In this document: one piece after another, positions 47,885 through 61,168 of the stretch | How positions within the stretch are numbered: the stretch's first letter is position 1 | Layout of the letters: every line of letters starts with the position of its first letter | Origin: Apostichopus japonicus | Lineage: Eukaryota; Echinodermata; Holothuroidea; Aspidochirotida; Stichopodidae | Length of the DNA: 64,000 nucleotides | Assembly: GCF_037975245.1 (NCBI RefSeq) | Contig: NC_092568.1 | Location: 10,379,501 to 10,443,500 of the forward strand | Direction: 5' to 3' | The notes under the pieces: generated by a model | Seen by the model: only the letters and a program-made list of their open reading frames with translations | Told to the model about the DNA's origin: nothing | Databases searched by the model: none | Position numbers and translations under genes: made by a program

Positions 47885-48589
47885 TACTGGTTACTTTGCT
47901 CTAGTCAATGCTATAATAAATCATAGCTTTTGTGTCATTCACATCAGATAAATCTACTTAATCATTTATCTTTATTTCTGTTTGACTTTATGTTCCGAAA
48001 TTTGATAATTACCAATTTCTTCATATCGTGGAACCATTTTGGACAAAATTTGGTTTATAATCATTCAACGGAGTAATTGTTGAAATGAATATTCAACAGA
48101 CCAATGTAAACAAACCTGGTTTGACGTCGAGACCTACGGTGCAATGTAGTTTGTGTGCGAGTTATGCACATGTATGTAATACATACATTCTTATAGTACG
48201 ATCTAGTTATAGTGCGATCCAGTGGTAGGACAACGAGTTGTTTTCTTAACTAACTACAAACGAGAAATCCTGATAATTCGATAGACTCACCGAGATTAAA
48301 AAAGTCAAGTTTGAAAGGTGCCACTAAAATCCTTAGTGGTAACTGAGAGGTGAGGTTGTTTGGGAAGGAAGGTCTACACGGGACCTAACGAGTAACGTTA
48401 GGTAATTATATCAAGGGCTTGCCTAACTTAGGACATACAAAATATAGGCTACAGTAGGCCAAGTTAATTTGTAACTGCAAGCTAGAAGGTGCAACCTTCA
48501 CGTAGAAATTAAGTTAAAACTTACGACATACAACATATATTTTGCCAGTTAATTGCCAATTATATTATGTGCTGAAATCCAGACAAGTA
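47885..48589. other. No feature recognised
   Basis: Between the tRNA and the LINE 3' end. No splice-supported exon or repeat was identified. Confidence 0.5.
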
Positions 48590-49775
48590 ATGTTCATTAT
48601 TTCATTTCATTTCATTATATATTTGATCCAATCACAAAAACAGTATACAAACAACAAAGTACGAAAACACAAAGTGGATGAGGATGTACAAAAGGAAACC
48701 AAATTCCTGTTGCCGAAGGCCTGTACACCCATAGAATAAGAGACTTAGAATTAAAATAAATATGTAATATTCACAAATAAACCATAAGAAATATAAGAAT
48801 TAAAATTGACAAATTACACATGTGATAAAGCTAAGAAATGTTCCTTAATATTGCACACAAATGACTGGTAGGAACCACACAAGAGCAACTTCCTGGTCTC
48901 AAGGGGAAGTTCATACCAAATCCTAGGAAATTGGTTCAAAAAATTTATTTTTAAAACATTTGTTCTTGCAAAAGCATGATTAAAAAGTAAATTCTCAGTG
49001 TGGCGGGAATTTACAGTGATGTTTACAATAGCAGGACAAGAAAATTTACCAAAAAGGCACCTTGTAACAAAAAGAACCAAGAGAAGTTTATAACGATAAG
49101 TAAAAGAATACCAACCAAGAATACTTAAACAAGTACTATACTCCATTTCTTGTCTCCTTTGTCCTAAAATAAAACGAGTTGCACTCCTCTGGACCCCCTC
49201 CAGTCTACCTTCATGAGTCAGATTCTGGGGTCCCCAGGCAGGTAAACCATAATCTAAAACAGGGACAACCAAGGATTTAAAAAGCATAAGGCGAACCGTG
49301 CTGCTCAGACCAGCTGAAACAGAACGAAGGAACCCAATAAGTTAACAGGCTTTAGCAGAAACATAATCGATGTGACCATTCCAATTTAGTTGACTATCAA
49401 ATATAATACCAAGATATTTGTGAGTGTGAACATTATCCAGCAGACTTCCATTAAGGACATAGTGGGGAGCCGGGTTTTTTTTCTTCTTTGTAAGCCGCAT
49501 TACTTTACTCTTTGATGCATTAATACTCATTTTGTTAAGAGTACACCAAAGCTGAATTTGATTAATATCGTGCTGGAATGCAATAGAATCAGCATTACTA
49601 TGGATGTATCTATAAATCAAAGCATCATCTGCAAACAAAGAGCAATGAGATGACAGATTATATGTAAAATCATTCATAAATCATTCCAAGGACACTCCCT
49701 TGGGGTACCCCAGATCTGACTTTAACCCATGAGGAGATATTACCATAAAAATGAACTCTTTGTAATCTATTCATA
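48590..49775 (-). pseudogene. CR1-like non-LTR retrotransposon, 5'-truncated 3' end
   Basis: Read on the minus strand: reverse transcriptase block SGVPQGSVLG (about 49,700), the catalytic FADD box (LFADDALIYR, about 49,630), KYLGIIFD, then the thumb and the Cys-poor C-terminal region ending at 48814. The frame is broken twice: a small deletion with frameshift directly after VPQGSVLG, removing the usual hydrophobic residues before MNDF, and a TAA at about 49,339-49,341 between the fingers/palm and thumb parts. The upstream endonuclease and ORF1 are missing. The 3' end finishes in ATGAAATGAAATGAAAT, a short tandem tail usual in CR1-group elements. This is a dead insertion. Confidence 0.88.
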
Positions 49776-50017
49776 TTCATTCAGTCTCTCAAAAGACTCA
49801 ATGTCTGCCAAGGGCCAAAATTAATGTGATGATAATGTGATTAGTTTGTAGATATTAGGGCCAATAAGACCAAGTTAAGTATGAAACTGGTCATGTTTGT
49901 GATGAAAACAATGAAAATTCATTAATTTGAGGCTAGTATCATGTGATTCACATACTTTATTGTTTTTGGTGTGCAACTATTATTTTGGTCCTTTTGTTTA
50001 TTCTTTAGTCTGTCGAC

Positions 50018-50059
50018 ATGGTTCCAATAAGGACCCTCAAGAATTTGATCCCATCGTGA
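50018..50059 (+). promoter_or_regulatory. Possible upstream ORF in the Dispatched leader
   Basis: If the exon begins after the pyrimidine-rich acceptor ending TTCTTTAG (50001-50008), a 13-codon ORF (ATG at 50018, stop TGA at 50057-50059) precedes the main ATG at 50082 in another frame. It would lie in the mRNA only if that acceptor is used. Confidence 0.3.
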
Positions 50060-50081
50060 AGAGCCTGCTCTAGCATTTACC

Positions 50082-53000
50082 ATGCAGGAGACAAAAGTTT
50101 ACAGAGGACCGTACTTTGCACAAACAGCAGGTTGTACCTGCTGGAAAGATGTCAAACAAAGGCTTCTCTTCAGGTACTGTAATAGATATATTCAAATTGA
50201 AATAGGGTAGTTGTTGAGAATGTTATGTTTTTTTCTTATTTGTACCCAAGTGCTACTACAGATTCAAATCTAAATAAAATGAACTATGGATCTAAATTTA
50301 AGGATGGCTCTAAGTTTGAAAACATGTCTTACAGTATAGGAAATGAACACAAGCTTATGTACTTTATATAGCAAGTGCTTGTGTTTGCTTAAAATTCTTT
50401 TAAATTGAGAACGAGTACTTCCTTAGTATTCCTTTATATGGAATATTATATTATTTCATTAGCTAAGTCTGGCAGAAAGAATATATGAAATGAAATTTTA
50501 ATATGGAAATCAATCTGTCAAATATAATTTTTAACCCAAAAAATGCAGAGTATCTTTCATCTGTTAGAGCATTTCAAACAGTTACGCTGTACAGCTAGGT
50601 CAATTAAATCATCATGGTCGTTGATATTGAGGTCATTGTTTTAATTCTTCGGCAGGTATTCTTACCTGCTGACGAGGCATTCTGTCTTCTTCTGTATTGG
50701 TACCCTCTTCCTGGTATCCTGCTTCATCACTGTGTCCTTTGTCATGTTTGACCCGCCTGATTTTACAGATCCTATCGCGGTGAGTTCATTCAACATTACT
50801 TTGGTAAGATTGGAGAACAGCAAAAGCTGCTTATTTACTGTGTTGTCTTCCCCGGACTTCTTTCCCACCAAAATTATCCACAGCTTTGCTCACAAATTAT
50901 GTCCATATGAAAATTGGTCTCCTTTGTGCAGGATAGATGTGAAGAAAATGCAACATTTTGTTCACAGAAATGTATGCATTTTTGCCTTCGAAAATGCAGT
51001 GCCCTTAAATTGATGCCTTAAACTGTGACTATGTACAGAAATCAAGTTTGTTTGCCCTAAAGTACACTGCTACAGTACTCTGTAGTAATAACATATGCAT
51101 GAGATGCAACATGAGTTGTCTGGCAACTGTTTCTTTTCAGATTCTTCTCTCATACCTCACCCCATGTCCCCCACTCCCCCCTCCCCCACTCCCCCTGTTT
51201 GAATAATTTGACTTCCTCTAATGTTTTGGATTGTGATATTGTAGTCCCACTAGTGTGAGTCTTCAGTTACAGAGAAGGGTGGGTTTCGTTTTTGATAGCT
51301 CTCAAATAGAACGAATCTGATTAAAAGTCAAGCATTGCTGTTCATATTCTAGTATTTCCAACCTGTCACTCATTCCTTGCTTGAGGTACCCTACACTGGA
51401 GTATATGCCAGTTATAGGAAAAATTGAAGTATACATGCAGTGAAATCTGACACCCTGTTCCCCTAACCATTCTTTCCCTTCGTACTGATCGTATAAAAGC
51501 ATACTTATTTATGATGTCACATCATTGCTCATCTCAAATAGGGTTTTGAGCCCAGAGGAACTGAAATCAGTCAGAGATCGATAGCATGGGCTAACCTGAT
51601 GAAGTCTACAGGTAGCGACCTGCGACTGTCAACGTATCCAGTGAACTGGAACGAGAATGTCCCAGATGAATCGTCCAGCATCCAGTTCAGTGAAGGTGAA
51701 GACTCTTGGATGCCAGTAAATAGCACCCTCGATGAATCAGAGGAGAGCGTCTCGTCATCAGAGGAGGATGGAACCACAGAATCCAACAAACATGATATTT
51801 ATCTCTGTGGTAATCCTGGTGAGTGCTATCCATTTAAGCTTTATATGAAGATTTATCTGTCTGTCAACAACCTGTCTGTTTGTGTGTCTGGCTAAGTAGG
51901 AGACAGAGATGCCAGATTGTCATCAGATATTCTCCATGAAATGGACTGGAAATGTTGGAATGGTGTGAGAGGTAAAAGAAAATTGCCTACTGAAACAAAA
52001 AATTTTCAGTTTGAAATAAAATATTTTGCAGTCTGGGAAAGGGTTATCAAAATGTATGCATAAGCTGTAGGAAGGGAGCCAAATGATCTTATCATTAGAG
52101 CCAGGCCATTGTTGGTTGCTGGCCAGACGTACAGTAAGTTATCACCTGAGATTTTAAGATTTTTTTCAAATTGATTCCCCTTTCACTTCTCAGTTTGCTG
52201 TTTAGACTGAGTGAGTGAGATTGAGTTGCCAATGGCTAAATATCATACTCATTTTATCATAGTTGATTTGGAAATTTTTTTGTGATTATTAATTTCTTCT
52301 GCTAGTGTAACATGTTCTATCACTTTTTTTTCCTCATGTCTAGATGTTTCCTATGCCAGAATGGTCTTCAAGCATGCCAAAGGACGCAGCTTGTTCACAT
52401 TGGACTCCATCACCTCCATGTGCCATTTGGAATCTCAGCACTTTACCAGCCACGTAGCGTTCCTGCGATCTTGCTACACGGGCAACCTCACATGTTGTTC
52501 CAGCTGGAATCTCGGCGTCTATGTAGCTCTCCTCACAGGCCACCAATCCTGCGACAGTGTGACTGAGGAGAGTGTCGCTCACGTTCTCAACTTGATCATG
52601 AAATGTTCTCATTACTATCGTACCAAGGAACTCAAGCCGGACTGCGCTTCATTCGGTTGTGAGACCGTGCCGGAGGAGTGCGTGGCACACAATGCAGTAT
52701 TTAACATCCTTCATTTCCTGGTGGACGTCGATTTCATGAGCGTGGAGAATCCCAACAACGACCACGTCAGCTACGCCATGGCTGTTTTCCCGGTCTACGC
52801 GGGCGTAGACATAAAGAACATCTACGAAGACAACTTCAGGGACCGGACGGTGTCGGACGGCGTGACCACTGTGTCGGGGCTCTACTTCAACATCAAGGAA
52901 GATCTGTTCAGCGAATATCTGATGTTGGATATCGTGTACCCGAGTCTGGGGATATTCTCCATTGTGATCTTGATGTGGATTTACATCGGATCGTTCTTCA

Positions 53001-55261
53001 TCACCCTGATGGCCATCATCAACATCGCGATGTCCTTAACCATTGCTTACTTCCTGTACGTGGTGGTCCTCAGGATTCCTTTCTTCCCGTTCATGAACCT
53101 CACCAGTGTCATACTGCTGGTCGGCATTGGAGCCGACGACACCTTCGTGTTCTGCGACGTCTGGAAACAGGTTAGTCGAGACAGGACCAACGTCGCTCAG
53201 GTCATCCTGATGATGCAGACATTGAACCACGCAGCGCTGTCCATGTTCGTGACCAGCCTCACAACCGCTTCGGCGTTCTTCACGAACACCGTCAGCACGA
53301 TCACCTCCATCAAGTGCTTTGGAATATTCTCAGGGTTAGCTATTCTCTCAAATTTCATTCTCAGTATCACATGGTTGCCTGCCGTCATCGCTTTCCAAGA
53401 CACTTACCTGGGCGGGCTGGAAGACCACGGCGAGTCCACGCATGGCAGTGGCAGGAAGGCGAGGTACAAACAGGTATGGGGAATGATCAGAAAGCGAATC
53501 ACGGATTGGTCGAGGGTATTCTTCGAAAAGGTCCTGCCCTTCATAGTGATCCGTCTGCGATACGCCTGGTTAGTGCTGTGCACCTTACTGATGGTAGGAG
53601 GGTTTTGTACCATATTCGTTTATCCTAAGCTCCACCTTCCCAGCGTTCCACATTTTCAACTCTTTCAATCTTCTCATCCTTTCGAACAGTATGACTTTGT
53701 CTATAGAAAACTGTTCTGGTTCGAAAAATCTCAGAACGGGGCAGAGTATTCCAATCTGCCGATCATAGTCGTCTGGGGCGTGAAGGAAAAGGACACGGGT
53801 AACCGACTCGACCCAGACAGCAAGGGCTCCTTGGTCCTCGATGGAAATCTCGATGTTAGTCATCCGGATTCTCAAGCCTGGCTCTTGCAGTTTTGCCAGA
53901 GATTACGAAACCAAACATTCCTCAAACCCCCCGACGGCTGGCAGCTGGAAAACTGTTTCATCGAGTCGCTGAAGTACTGGATGGAGTTTAGAGACTGCGA
54001 CGATGTCAACATGGCACCGTGCTGTAGAAATGCGACTTTCCCTTACGATGCCTCCCTCTTTCAGTACTGTCTGGAAATGGCTACCCATGACCTTCACCAA
54101 GAGTATCCGGCGTATTTCGATAAGAGGAAACCAGGTCCGAGGTTTTTAGCCGTCAATAATTCGATCTCGGCTCTCCTTGTGGAGTTTGACAGTAGGACTT
54201 CGTTTTCGTACGTCTACGAGGACATGAAAGAATTTGTGGATCACGTGGATGGGTGGATGAAGGACCAGTTAGAAACTGCTCCGGAGGGTATGTCGGGGGG
54301 TTGGTTCACGAGCGATCTGGATTTTTTCGACCTTCAGGATCACTTGGCCAGAGGTACACCTTTAGCTCTGGGATTATCAGTGATCATCGCGACCCTGGTA
54401 TTGCTGTTGACCACGGGTAACATAGTCATCAGCTGTTGCGCCATAGCCTCCATTGCCGGTACCTTGTTCGTCACCATCGGTACCCTGGTCCTCCTCGGCT
54501 GGCAGCTCAACATCATGGAATCGGTGATCCTGTCGGTGGCTGTGGGCCTCGCTATCGACTTCACCGTTCACTATGGTGTGGCATATTCGTTAGCGCCCGC
54601 CCAGGACCGCGAAGGCAGGGTGGTCTTCTCACTCTCCCGTATGGGATCTGCTATCGCCATGGCAGCTCTGACGACGTTTACTGCCGGGGTCCTCATGATG
54701 CCAGCTAATATTCTGTCATACACACAGATGGGGACTTTCCTGGTGCTCATCACCACCGTCAGTTGGACTTTCTCAACGTTCTTCTTCCATTCCATATGCC
54801 GGATCTGCGGACCGGAGGGTCATACGGGTAGCCTCTCTTGGCTGTGCGTGTGCTGCAGAAAAGATCACGTCCTTCTGTTGCAGAGGTACGGCAGTGGCGT
54901 GGCACCTGTCAATAGGTTTGAGGTGCACCACGTCTGCCAAGAGTATTACCAGTCATCTACCAGTTCAAGCGAGTCAGCGATGGAGGCCCCAATGCAGCCA
55001 TGCAACCTCGACCAAGACCAGGAAGTTGAAAGGACCCAACTGGAAGGCCATGAAGGGCACGGCCCCGAAGTGCAAGGCTCTGATACGCTGAGTACGTTAG
55101 TGTCACATCCACAAGAAAAAGCCGCCACCTACCAGAGTGCAGTGGAGTACCATAATGGTCATTATGTCAGCCATGTTGTACCTTCTTCGGGAGTCAATGG
55201 CAAACCTGCCCTGCTTCCAAACAAGGATCCAAGCATTCCAAATGTGTGGGTCAAAAGGTAA
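50082..55261 (+). CDS. DISP1: Dispatched, RND-family Hedgehog-release transporter, 1136 aa
   Basis: Coding exons: 50082-50173, 50656-50779, 51542-51818 and 52344-55261. All introns are GT-AG with consistent phase. Dispatched proteins export cholesterol-modified Hedgehog from producing cells, powered by cation flow. Features: TM1 about 41-62; large first ectodomain about 63-360 with GFEPRGTEISQR (73-84) and CGNP; sterol-sensing TM2-6 about 360-520 with GIGADDTF (Asp429, Asp430); TM7 about 571-590; second ectodomain; TM8-12 with GLAIDF (Asp903), the partner acidic residue; cytosolic tail from about 990. The last exon carries most of the protein. The N-terminus is short; upstream coding exons cannot be excluded, since another acceptor (GCTCTAG, ending 50073) precedes the ATG. 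An acidic Ser/Glu-rich segment (about 111-154) lies in the first ectodomain. I see no R-x-K/R-R furin site there. Confidence 0.93.
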
Positions 55262-55384
55262 CGGTGTTCCACATGTACTGTACTGCACTCGTCCGGTTCT
55301 CCTTCATGGTTTCAAACTAGCCTGCAGCATTTAGTTACGAAATTGCAAAATCAAGTCCAAAGCTATATATGCTATTATTGCTTG

Positions 55385-56400
55385 ATATAGGACATTTAAT
55401 CAACTCCAAATTGCCACTCGTTGTATCAACTCATCAAGATACTGTATTTAGTACTTGTCTTGTACTGTAGCAGTTAAGGGTATTTCTTTAATTAAGACAT
55501 CTCACTGAGATGATGAACTGTTTCATCAAACACTCCTAGGTGTCTGGAAATCACTAAACTGTCCGAATCTCAAACTAAAAAGAAAAGAAAACCACCCACA
55601 TTCAGTAGTGCATTATATACTGTGTATACTGACTGTGTGAAAGTATCAGAGTAATTTAGACGGGTTCTTATCAAGAGGTTTGTGTGTTCATGCTAGCATT
55701 ATTACAAGAAGCAGTCATTGCAGGGATAAAAAGAAAGGTATATTTCTTCCTAGTGAAATGTCTTCTCTGGTCATCTTCGTCTGTCAAAGTGTGTCGGAAA
55801 CGGCAAGTTAATTAATATTCTGCCAAATTGCCAATGTATTCTTCATTTTCTTTGTTTCATTCAGGTTGCTCTGAACTTCAGTTTTGATTTTTGACCGTTC
55901 GTAATTTTGGTTCCCCCATTCTGTCTCAATTTCTTACTTTGAGTCCCGTAACCGTCCAGAATTCCTACCCTTATTCATCTTATGGGTCCACCCACATCTA
56001 ACGGGCACATTTCAACCCTTTTGTTTTACAATGTTAGATAGCATTGTTGATTAGACAATGTATTCATGGTGCTTATTGTATTTACTTTTAATCTGAGGTT
56101 AGTAGTTGCCTAAGATAAAAAAAAAAGCGAGGGGGGTGTTATAAATTTAAGGAGTAAGACAACGGTTTTGTTTCTTATAAATGGTCATGAAACATTGGTC
56201 ACATGTGTGACATTACTATTCTGTCAAAATGAAGTTAATTTTCTATGGTATCAACCGATATTGGACATTTAATCAACTCCAAACTGCCACTGGCAATATC
56301 AACTCATTAAGATACTGTATTTAATACTCGTCTTTGTACTGTAGCATTTAAGGGTATTCATTTCAGACATATTTTAGCCTTTTTTTTTTTTACAATGTTA
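55385..56400 (+). repeat. Direct duplication in the Dispatched 3' region
   Basis: A segment of about 105 bp at 55392-55500 (CATTTAATCAACTCCAAATT to AAGGGTATTTCTTTAATTAA) recurs at 56269-56370. A second short segment, TTTACAATGTTAGATAGCAT near 56,028, recurs as TTTACAATGTTATATAGCAT near 56,391. The order is A, B, A', B'. Confidence 0.8.
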
Positions 56401-59318
56401 TATAGCATTATAGCAAGTAATGCATATGTAGCCAGCAGACTTCAAAGTCTTGTTATATGAATTTCATCCATTTCCATGGGCAGTGTCCGTCAGTCACGAT
56501 GGTACTTTTTATTCCTCATGTTCCACATTAATTATTGGCTGCTTTTAATAAATTCTTTGCTGTCTGTCAGACATGGACATTTACAGGCACGGGGGAGTCT
56601 TACTCCCTGCTTTTCATACAAAGAAATGTCTTCTCCCACCCCTTCACCACCTCATACCTCTTTCCCTGCCTTTGTGGTATCATAGTCTCTTTTACTGACA
56701 ATTGCTATACAAGTGAGCTCAGTATTTTCATAAATTGATATAAAAAAGTGAATTGAATCACAGGTTTTTCTAAGCTGTATATTGCATCATTTTTCCCCCT
56801 ATGCAGGTTTAACTATAGCTTGTCAATAGAAGTAGTTCCACAAACTGCCATTTATATTCATGCTAAATTAAATACTGTGACAGAAGTCACCTAACATGCA
56901 TTTACAAACAAAAATTAATTCCATATTTTGAATTGTTTTTTTATTGAATTTTTTATTGAATTTTTTTTTAAACTTTTTTATTGATATGTTTTTTACATTG
57001 TTTTTTATGGTGAAATATGTCAAACTAGAAGAAATATTACATTTTCTTTTTTGTTTGAGTCACATATTATCCGTAAAAAAGTGGATCCAGTCTAACTTTT
57101 TGAATATTGAGTGATAATCAGATAAACATTAGTCGACATTTTTATTAAAGAACATTTTATACCTTGGGTTATTGTTAGTAAAATAACTCTACCTTCAATC
57201 TAACACTTGAACTGTGCTGGTGCTGTTTTGTTTTGAAAAAAAAAAATTAAAAGACTGTGTGTGTGAATTTTTTCAAGTACAAATTTGTTGTAATTTTCTA
57301 TCATATAAACTTTTTCTTATTTCATCAATCCCACCTACCATATACTATCTTCTCTTTTTATTTATTTTGTATTTATAATATTTTTGACCATCCCACCTAT
57401 ATTTAATCACCTTCCAAATTTAGCTTTGCCAAAGTAAAAATTAGCTTTCTTGTTTGTAAACAAATATTTCATGCGAAATTCTCCATCATCTTAGTTTGTA
57501 AATATTATATGAGGAGTTAAATCCTTCTGTGTTTATTATTGAAGGAAAAAAAGGGGGGTGGGGTGGGCATCGGAGGTGCATTTTAAAATAATCTGACATA
57601 GGAAATTTTGTGTCTTTTGGGAAATTAATTGAAAGGGAATTTGGTAAAGTTTCGTAGAATTATGACAATTATCTTTTTACAAAAGTTGGCTTGGCAAAGA
57701 ATGTCAAGTTAATTTATTTGAATTGATTTCACAGCTCTTTCACCTATGCTATAAAACTTTTTTGAGTGACAAGTTAATGAGGTAATTACCGTAAAACTTG
57801 TTTTATTTAAACACAAGGGTACTAAATTGTCTTGTGGTTGTTGAGGATGAAGGGGGGGGGGGGGGGTGGTGGGTTAGGTGGCGGAGCTGGATTGCACGGG
57901 AATACATATGGAGAAGGAGACATTTTTCCCTAATTCCTGTCAAATGTATTGTTGTCATGTGTGTTATGTATATTCCTGTACAGTTTCATTTCATATTGAC
58001 TTTTTATCATTTACGATTTTTGTTAATTTATAAGATTTATTTTTATTTAGCAAAGGTGCTCTAAACGTTTGCACTTGCCTATTCAAGCAATGTTGACATA
58101 GTACAACTCAGATGAAGATAAGTGAATCTCAATATTTGGATTTATCTTTTTATACCCAATGTGTGAAACTTGTACAACAGGCTACTATTGACAAGTATTC
58201 AAGTATATCACTTAGTTGCTATCAACATCACACATTTGTGAAGCAGCATTTTTTAATATGAGGAAATTATTCAAACAGACACCACCCAGTCGGGAAACTC
58301 ATGATATGGGAGGACAGTTCAGAGTGGTATTATCACGGGGAAATTGTCCCAATTGTCTGTAAAGCATATCACATCTCATTATACACTGCAACTCGGAAAT
58401 TTTAAAGAAAAGTAAACCCATATTTTTAAATTATATGGTGTAGATCTTTGCAATGATCAACTCTCCCAACATAACCATTACCATAACGTTCCATACTTAA
58501 TTTAACAGTAAAGACATGATTATATTTTGTCCATCGACACTTATTGCTGGGCTTATGGCTGGTTTGGGTCCGTTTTGCTCTTTCAAAACAGTTTTCTTTT
58601 GATTAGAATGTACTTTTCTCAAAGTAGTGAATGAATTATAAGAAGGAACGTAGAAGCTGAAACGTTGTTTTGTGTTAATAATTTCTGTCTTTTGTTCTTA
58701 CACAAAATTACGGGAAGTACGCATAGAATCCACTTTGTCGGGAACTTTTGAAGCTTCTTCCACACAAATATATATGGCGTGTGCTGCAGAAGTTTTATCT
58801 GTGTGTTGGTACAACAAAAAAAAACCCTTAGGAAAAGAGCAAGGTGCCGAATACCTCTCGGGCACCTCACTCCTTAGTATAGTTAGCTTTCCCATTCCTC
58901 TGTCTGGCACTGGTTATATTTGTTTATGATTCCAAGCTGAAAAAAAAATGTGCTTGTATAGCCTACTTTACTCCTATACTAAATTCCCTTCATTAGGCTG
59001 CATTCATAATTATTTTCCTAACCTGCAGGAACTCCATCAGTCTACCCCCACCCCTACACCTCCCGTCACTAGTCTCTTCCCTATTCTCCCAATTTAAATA
59101 AATTCTCTCAGTCATCGGATAGTGGTTTGTGAATACGCACAATTAGTCAGAATTATTAAGATTCCTTCAAGACACGAAGGATTTTACATTGCAAATAATA
59201 TCAAGAACACTGTAGATTGCTCCTCAACTTCAACCAAAGAGCATGTGTAGTATGTCAACTGACGCTGTGATCAGATGGTTACAGTCAATGGACTTGTTGG
59301 ATCGCACCGATGCCTTTC
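56371..59318. other. Dispatched 3' flank, no further gene recognised
   Basis: An AATAAA at 56547-56552 is a candidate poly(A) signal about 1.3 kb past the stop. The rest is T-rich with homopolymer runs near 56,935-57,010 and a G-run near 57,855. No exon was found. Confidence 0.45.
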
Positions 59319-59326
59319 ATATTTAG

Positions 59327-59737
59327 CAGGAGCGGCGGAGATTTTGGCCGGGGTGGGTGGGGGACGGGGGCAGGCTCCCTCCATATATGATTTGTTAAAA
59401 ATTTCAAACTTGCCCCAATAGTAATTGTTTTTTATTTATATTTGTAATGAGAAAGTTCTCTTTTGTTAATTCTCAAACCAAAGTATATACCTTTGTTGAG
59501 AATTTAAGAAAGGTGTAACAAGAAAGGGCCGTTTTAATGTAAAATTGAAATACAAAGCAAGGAGATAAAAAATTTCGTTTTGTCGAAAAACATTGAAATA
59601 TTCCAATTTGTGCTTCACATTGCACAGAGGACTCATTTTGCCAGCCTGCGTTTTCAGTTAATCTTGAAGTTTGCACCCGACCCCTCCCCCCCCCACCCTC
59701 CCCAAACCTCCGATGAAACCCTCTTCCACCGCTTCTG
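59327..59737 (+). mobile_element. Probable degenerate hAT-like MITE, 411 bp
   Basis: Ends CAGGAGCGGCGG and, reversed, CAGAAGCGGTGG are imperfect inverted repeats, with G-rich then C-rich subterminal stretches as in the other MITEs here. Flanks ATATTTAG and ATGCCTAG agree at only 5 of 8, so the duplication is weak evidence. Confidence 0.5.
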
Positions 59738-59745
59738 ATGCCTAG

Positions 59746-60946
59746 GCTCTTTATTGGGCTGCTTTTCTTACAAAGTACTTCATATCAAACTTTTCATGGC
59801 AGGGAAACACAAATGATATTTTGTGATGTGTGCATTTTATTCAATCGTATAGATTTCATCTTCTGTGCAAAACTCAGAGATGACAACCACTGCCCCTTCC
59901 CGTGTTTATGTACGCGTACCTCGCGTGTTATGGAATGTGGTCTCTGTACTCAATAAACCTTTAGAACAATGTCCCTCCCCAATCCCCGTCACCCCCACTC
60001 CCGTACTATTAGAGCATTCGGTGTATGACAACGTTAATCATTTCGAATGACCCTAAAAGTTGCTAAACCCAAACAGAGAACCTGTTTATCAACATCTTAG
60101 CTCGCAAATATTCAAAGGACATGTTCTGGTTAGTGAAGGATACATGCGAAGGAAGTGCGTTCTTTTGCTCATGGAAGTGAATTTTCCTTCGGTTATATCC
60201 TTTCTCTGTGTTACTATGGCGACCGGATAACCTATAACTTTGCAGGGTGATGATTAACCATCTGATAATCTATGTCAATAGGTGGAAGAGAATGGTGCAG
60301 GGTTTTGTTTCGATTGTTGTATTTCTTCTGTATTTTCTGAAGAAAAAAAGCCGGTTGCGGGTAGGGGAGGGAGGAGAGGAAGAAGGGCTGGTAGAAGGGG
60401 AAGGGGATCCGTGCCTATGCCTGGCATAAAAGCACGTGCAGAAATAATGTATGATTGCAATAGTGTGTCACGAAGTCGTGATGTTTATTTCGGTGTTAGT
60501 TAGATACCAAGTAGGGTGACTTTATTCACAGGAGGCATAATATATAACTGGGCAGCCAACACAATATTGCACTCAATGCTCATGGTTTGATCCTTTTGTC
60601 CTGTGCATAAGAGACAACCGTCAATCAGTATATACTGAAGTGTGTTATAACACCGTAACACATGTTAGACCTGTCAGCAGATACCAATTGTGGAAAAAAC
60701 AGACGAATTATTCATAACTCAAAGGCTATTTCAACTAATGACTGGTAAGGAGTCTAAACTACTGTCCCCATGTTTGACTAGTAAGTATACCTTGTAAAGA
60801 TGGTTCAAATCGCAGGTTTTAAGTGTTTTACAGTAAAGTGTCATGCACTTTCTGTTAAAATGTGGTTAGTCCAATCAATAATTATGCATAGGATTGTGTG
60901 TTTAGTATTTTCTGTTTGTAAGTCTTTCTCAGTAGTATGTATTTTA
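59746..60946. other. No gene recognised
   Basis: A purine-rich patch occurs near 60,340-60,410. No splice-supported exon was identified. Confidence 0.45.
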
Positions 60947-61168
60947 GATCCTCCTGCAAGCAGGAACTCGCGAAGAAGCCTCATTGGCTTATCAAAGCCG
61001 CAAGCTGGCCGAAGTCAGTCTCTTACATTCATATCTAACGTCCATGATTATGAATTGGCAATTGTCAACAACTCTGTAACTGGACGACATATATACATTG
61101 ATCTTGGAGTGACTCGAACCGGGAACATAATGATTGGAAGACACCGGCGTTAACCACTGAACTATAGT
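60947..61168 (-). mobile_element. tRNA-derived SINE, near full length
   Basis: Inverted relative to 8250-8469 and the same family. On the minus strand it has the head TATAGTTCAGTGGTTAA (A box), the B box GGTTCGAGTCACTCC, the shared body CATGGACGTTAGATATGAAT and CTTCGGCCAGCTTGCGG, and the 3' end TTCGCGAGTTCCTGCTTGC. No tetranucleotide expansion follows this copy. Confidence 0.8.
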
